This document shows, piece after piece, positions 6,091-9,629 of a stretch of DNA of 9,629 bases. The translations under genes were made by a program, and so were the position numbers. The notes under the pieces are model-generated. The model was not told where the DNA came from, ran no database searches, and saw only the letters and a program-made list of their open reading frames with translations. The first letter of the stretch is position 1; every line of letters starts with the position of its first letter. Source of the stretch: a bacterium (GTDB taxonomy: Bacteria; Bacteroidota; Ignavibacteria; Kapaibacteriales; UBA961); assembly GCA_022844575.1 (NCBI GenBank), contig JALHLL010000128.1, positions 1 to 9,629 of the forward strand, given 5' to 3'.

Positions 6091-7440
6091 ATGATATTGT
6101 CGGTACGACTTATCGTTCTGTTTTTCATAGGGCTGCAATGTCTCTCATGCGGCAATAATACCGAAAGTTTGCCGCCGGAAGTTTATAATGAAGTAGTGAA
6201 TTCGGGGATTATAGGTATTGTAACCGATAACGAGGGGCAAATTCTTGACGATGTTACTGTTCGGATGGAGGATCAGGAACGTATCACTGCTTCGGACGGT
6301 TCTTTTACCTTCGGTATTCAATCGGTTCCGAGTACAGGTTTTACACTTCGTTTTTCGAAAGAAGGATATTTTACCTGTACAAAAAAAGTAAAAAGCGAAA
6401 AAGGTATTACATATAGTTCGGTTGTTTTGGTGCCGCTTAATCCTACGGATAATATTACGGCTACGGAGTACGATTCAGTAGAAAAAAACCGTTGTATTTT
6501 ATACTTTGAAAAAAACACCATTGTAAAAAGTTCGGGCGAAATTTTTTTGGGAATAGTTACTTGCTATTTAGATATTATTAGCGGTTTGAATGCGGGTTTT
6601 CATTTTTCGGCAAATGGAAACGGTTTTGTAGATGACCCTACGGAAAGCGGTTACCAAAAAGATATCTTTACGACGATTGGTCATTTTCGTGTTAAACTTG
6701 CCGATGAATCGGGTAATGAGTTACGTATAGGAAAAGGTCGAAACCTTACGGTAAAGGCGGCTATACCGCAACAACTTATTTCTTCTGCACCAAAGGACTG
6801 CCCTTTATGGTTTTATGATGAAGCAAAAGCATGCTGGAAAAAGTACGGAAATGCACAAACGGATGAAACAGGAACATACTATACGGCATTATTGGATAAG
6901 GTGGGCTCATGGATGATTGCATATGATGATAAAGTGGGTTATGTGCAAGGTATGGTAAACTGCGCCATGAAACCAAATGCGGGTTTGCTTGTGAATGCAG
7001 GACAATCGGTAGGTATTACGGATAATGATGGTCGGTATAAAATTCATGTTCCGGTGGGTAGGCAAATAATAACGGTGGTAGAGCGCGTTTTTAATGGCGG
7101 GCTTACCGCTCCGGCACGTTCCTTGAAAATTACTGCCGAACAAGAAACGGTTGAAATGAATATGACTTTAGAATTATGCGGTGCGGAGATATCGGGAAAG
7201 GTTGTTGATTGTTCCGAAAATTCGATGAGTGGAATGATTATAATGCGAGGGGTGAACGGATATTTTACAACAAGAGCTATTTTGCAGAACGGAACTTTTC
7301 GTATAACGGTTCCACCGAATATACCGCTAACATTGAATATACGCGGCATAAACGGTTACAGTAGTATAGAGCGGAATATTGAGCCATTGGAAAAAAGTAT
7401 AAGTAAGGATTTGGGAAACATAAAAGTTTGTGTTCCTTAA
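6091..7440 (+). CDS. Probable lipoprotein with repeated carboxypeptidase-regulatory-like domains
   Basis: Envelope protein of 449 aa with no recognised catalytic motif. Residues 1-20 look like a lipoprotein signal: Arg at 6, a hydrophobic core, then LQCLSC with Cys20 as the likely lipidated residue. The -1 Ser is normal; the -3 Cys is unusual. Residues about 38-115 are a carboxypeptidase-regulatory-like beta-sandwich (GIVTDNEGQ ... DGSFTF ... KEGYF). Residues about 135-280 contain LWFYDEAKACW and a GSWMIAYD end, loosely like the extracellular beta domain of FAM171-type proteins. Residues 283-360 (DNDGRYKIHVPVG) and 364-447 (GKVVDCSENSMSG ... NGTFRI) are two more beta-sandwiches of the first kind. 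Such domains often serve as stalks or binding modules in Bacteroidota surface proteins. The next gene follows after 90 nt on the same strand and may be co-expressed. Role unknown; a part in surface binding or assembly is inference. Confidence 0.87.
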   Translation: MILSVRLIVLFFIGLQCLSCGNNTESLPPEVYNEVVNSGIIGIVTDNEGQILDDVTVRMEDQERITASDGSFTFGIQSVPSTGFTLRFSKEGYFTCTKKVKSEKGITYSSVVLVPLNPTDNITATEYDSVEKNRCILYFEKNTIVKSSGEIFLGIVTCYLDIISGLNAGFHFSANGNGFVDDPTESGYQKDIFTTIGHFRVKLADESGNELRIGKGRNLTVKAAIPQQLISSAPKDCPLWFYDEAKACWKKYGNAQTDETGTYYTALLDKVGSWMIAYDDKVGYVQGMVNCAMKPNAGLLVNAGQSVGITDNDGRYKIHVPVGRQIITVVERVFNGGLTAPARSLKITAEQETVEMNMTLELCGAEISGKVVDCSENSMSGMIIMRGVNGYFTTRAILQNGTFRITVPPNIPLTLNIRGINGYSSIERNIEPLEKSISKDLGNIKVCVP

Positions 7441-7510
7441 TCCATTCGGAAAAGGAAAAAATGAAAGGGTAATACATTTCTAACAATGCGTCGGGAGCTC
7501 ACTTCCGGCA

Positions 7511-7527
7511 CAATCACCTTGCGATTG
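7511..7527. repeat. Short hairpin just before the beta-propeller gene start
   Basis: CAATC (7511-7515) pairs with GATTG (7523-7527) around a 7-nt loop, ending 3 nt before the ATG at 7531. It could affect ribosome access if that start is right. The stem is only five base pairs, so chance is likely. Confidence 0.15.
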
Positions 7528-7530
7528 CTT

Positions 7531-9629
7531 ATGAAAAAAGTGTTACGATATACTGCCTTTTACCTTGTTATTCTGATAAGCACGGCGGCACACACATATT
7601 CCCAACGATGGGAAAGCGTACCCTTGCCAACGGGCTTTGGTGATGCTTATTGGTATGATATTTATTTTTTACCTTCCAATCCTATTTTCGGTTGGGCTTG
7701 CGGTAGTGGTGGCAGAGTAGTCCGTACAACCGATGGCGGTAATACATGGAACGGCGCAACGGTTCCGCTTTCAAGTAGTAACGGTCATTTGGAAAGTATC
7801 CATTTTACAAACACAACGGTAGGTTATACATCCGGTCAGGTAGGTATATTCAAAACAACGGATGGAGGTGCTTCATGGCGCGATATTACACCTACTACCG
7901 CAGGTACTAATTTATGGGGAACATATTTTGTAAGTGCCGATACGGGAATGGTAATAGGTGGCGGCTGTAATGGACCCAATTATGTCCGATACTTTTTCCG
8001 CACAACAAATGGCGGTTTAACGTGGGGGCGTTTTCGTGATAGTACTTTGGTTGATGCTTCGGGGCTGACCGATGTATTTCTTACCTCTGCTACGGGTATG
8101 GGTTGGGCAATGAGTAGTGGTTATATGTGGGAAACAACCAATGGCGGTGTTACATGGAGCGTAAAGTCAACAACCGGCGGCATTGCATGGCATGAAGAAT
8201 TTACAAAGTTCAATTATTCACATTTAATACCCGTTTCCGGCGATAATTGTAACGGTGATACGAATATCGGGGGAATTCGATTCAGTTTGGATGATGGCAA
8301 TTCATGGAATAACTTTATTACAGGCGGTGCAATGTATGGCACTTTTCTTTTGGGCGAACAAAAGGGTTGGGCTGTAGGCATACGATCACAAGTATATTAT
8401 ACCTCTGATGGGGGTGCTTCATGGGAATCGCGAAATTGTGGTGTAAAAGCCGATTGCGATGATATTTGGTTTATTGATGACTCCACCGGATGGATTGCAG
8501 CTGATAAAGCGATTTATCGTTTACGTCCACCCTATCGCTCCACATCGAAAGTGGCATTGAATTATGGCGAACGCTGTTTTCCTTCCGAAAGTTATGATAC
8601 ACTTTATATTCGCTTACAGTCCTTTGCCACTGAAATTGCCGATATACAAATTACCGGTAATGATGCAGGTGATTTTTCCGTGTTTAATACACCGATACCG
8701 GCTACCGTAAAAAATTGTGATAGTACTCGTCTTATCATTAAATTCAAGCCTACAGCCACCGGAGAAAAATCCGCAATATTAACCATCTCCTATGGCAATC
8801 CGCCGTCGGTATTTGAAATTCCGTTAACCGGAAAAGCGGAAGGATTAACAGCGCAGGCAATAGATACTTTGGTGGATTTTCAAGCCGTACCATGCGGAAA
8901 ACCTACACAAAAAGCAATTAATATTATAAACGGAGCAGTACAACAGGTTACGGTAAGAAAAGCAGAGAAAATAAAAACTGATAATATTTATAATTTTGTT
9001 TCGGCATTACCACTTATTATTCCTCCGGCTTCATCCGATCAATTAATGTTCAGTGTAAGTCCGGCAGATACAGGTTGGGTGGAAAATCGCTACAAAATAC
9101 TTGTAAATTCTTGTGACTTTTTTGTTAGGGTACGTGCGTACGGAAAATCGCCTATTGTCAATCATCCGGCTACTTTTTCTATAAAAGCACGATGTACAAA
9201 TGCTTTGATAGATTCCGTCCCGATTGAAAATACCGGGAATTCTCCTTTACAAATTTATACTCTTAATATCTCTACCACCGATCCGCAAAATTTTTCGATT
9301 GTAGGATGGAATGCCCAAGGTGATAGAACGATAACTATTCCGCCAAAACAAAAAGCGTGGTTAAAAATAAAATATATACTTACCGTCGCAACAAAAACGA
9401 GCAAAGCCATATTGCAATTTACATGTAATGATTCGACCACAACAAGGGGTAATAAAAAGGCCTTTTCTATTGATGTGGAAGCACACTTTGCGGGGCCTAT
9501 TATTAATGCCGATAAAGGACCGATAAATGTTGGCACTATATGTATAGGCGATGAAAAAAGAGTATCCTTTACTGTACGAAATATAGGCACTACATACGCT
9601 GTAATGACCTATATAGGAACATCACACAA
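7531..9629 (+). CDS. Secreted YCF48/BNR beta-propeller with choice-of-anchor D-like Ig repeats (3' end beyond window)
   Basis: The reading frame is open from the ATG at 7531 to the last base: 699 codons plus two bases, with no stop. Residues 1-25 are a signal peptide (MKK, hydrophobic core, AHTYSQ). Residues about 26-330 form a YCF48/BNR-type beta-propeller with six near-regular motifs: RTTDGGNTW (65), KTTDGGASW (108), RTTNGGLTW (157), ETTNGGVTW (201), SLDDGNSW (252) and YTSDGGASW (290). From about 335, Ig-like beta-sandwiches of the ASH/choice-of-anchor D kind repeat, marked by phrases such as DFSVF, IIKFKPTATGEKSA and VSFTVRNIGTT. The architecture suits a large cell-surface or released protein; a T9SS sorting domain is expected past the window but is not seen. 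An in-frame ATG at 7486 would add 15 residues before the signal peptide; 7531 is preferred because it begins a standard signal. No clear ribosome site. Function unknown. Confidence 0.9.
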   Translation, partial: MKKVLRYTAFYLVILISTAAHTYSQRWESVPLPTGFGDAYWYDIYFLPSNPIFGWACGSGGRVVRTTDGGNTWNGATVPLSSSNGHLESIHFTNTTVGYTSGQVGIFKTTDGGASWRDITPTTAGTNLWGTYFVSADTGMVIGGGCNGPNYVRYFFRTTNGGLTWGRFRDSTLVDASGLTDVFLTSATGMGWAMSSGYMWETTNGGVTWSVKSTTGGIAWHEEFTKFNYSHLIPVSGDNCNGDTNIGGIRFSLDDGNSWNNFITGGAMYGTFLLGEQKGWAVGIRSQVYYTSDGGASWESRNCGVKADCDDIWFIDDSTGWIAADKAIYRLRPPYRSTSKVALNYGERCFPSESYDTLYIRLQSFATEIADIQITGNDAGDFSVFNTPIPATVKNCDSTRLIIKFKPTATGEKSAILTISYGNPPSVFEIPLTGKAEGLTAQAIDTLVDFQAVPCGKPTQKAINIINGAVQQVTVRKAEKIKTDNIYNFVSALPLIIPPASSDQLMFSVSPADTGWVENRYKILVNSCDFFVRVRAYGKSPIVNHPATFSIKARCTNALIDSVPIENTGNSPLQIYTLNISTTDPQNFSIVGWNAQGDRTITIPPKQKAWLKIKYILTVATKTSKAILQFTCNDSTTTRGNKKAFSIDVEAHFAGPIINADKGPINVGTICIGDEKRVSFTVRNIGTTYAVMTYIGTSH

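Noticed and set aside
7461..7472. ATG-AAA-GGG-TAA minicistron after an AAAGGAAAAA ribosome-like site between the last two genes.
   Set aside because: Three codons only, with no sign of attenuation structure; likely chance.

Overview
The window looks like chromosomal DNA from the Bacteroidota/Chlorobi (FCB) side of the tree. The first protein ends in a type IX secretion (T9SS) type A sorting domain. The last gene combines a YCF48/BNR beta-propeller with 'choice-of-anchor D'-like Ig repeats, a mix common in Ignavibacteria and Candidatus Kapabacteria relatives. The lineage is inferred from protein style only; no rRNA or other marker is present.

Layout: (1) 107-1075 (+), secreted, helical, Lys/Arg-rich protein with an Asp/His-rich linker and a T9SS C-terminal domain. 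(2) 1220-3968 (+), a compact three-gene cassette: an HNH nuclease fused to an effector-type C-terminal domain, a 77-residue middle protein, and a DUF2326-type SMC/RecN-like ABC ATPase. The genes are 2 nt apart and then overlap by 10 nt. I read this as an ABC-three-component (ABC-3C) predicted conflict/defence system with an HNH effector. Its arginine codons are mostly AGA/AGG, while the neighbouring genes use CGN, which suggests horizontal acquisition. (3) 4133-5956 (-), dnaX, the tau/gamma subunit of DNA polymerase III, converging on the cassette. (4) 6091-7440 (+), a probable lipoprotein with several carboxypeptidase-regulatory-like beta-sandwich domains, divergent from dnaX. (5) 7531 to the window end (+), a large secreted beta-propeller plus Ig-repeat protein that is still open at base 9629.

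Working model: the cassette is a self-contained accessory unit set between envelope/secreted-protein genes and the housekeeping replication gene dnaX. In the family model the ABC ATPase senses invading nucleic acid or a replication/repair structure, the middle protein couples the parts, and the HNH protein cuts nucleic acid. This role is inferred from the family. A second point of interest is in dnaX: two in-frame A-AAA-AAC heptamers lie just after the clamp-loader core, where a -1 frameshift would make a gamma-like short form (386 or 412 aa). No tRNA, rRNA, CRISPR array, insertion sequence or phage gene was seen. There is no gene-free stretch over 300 bases.
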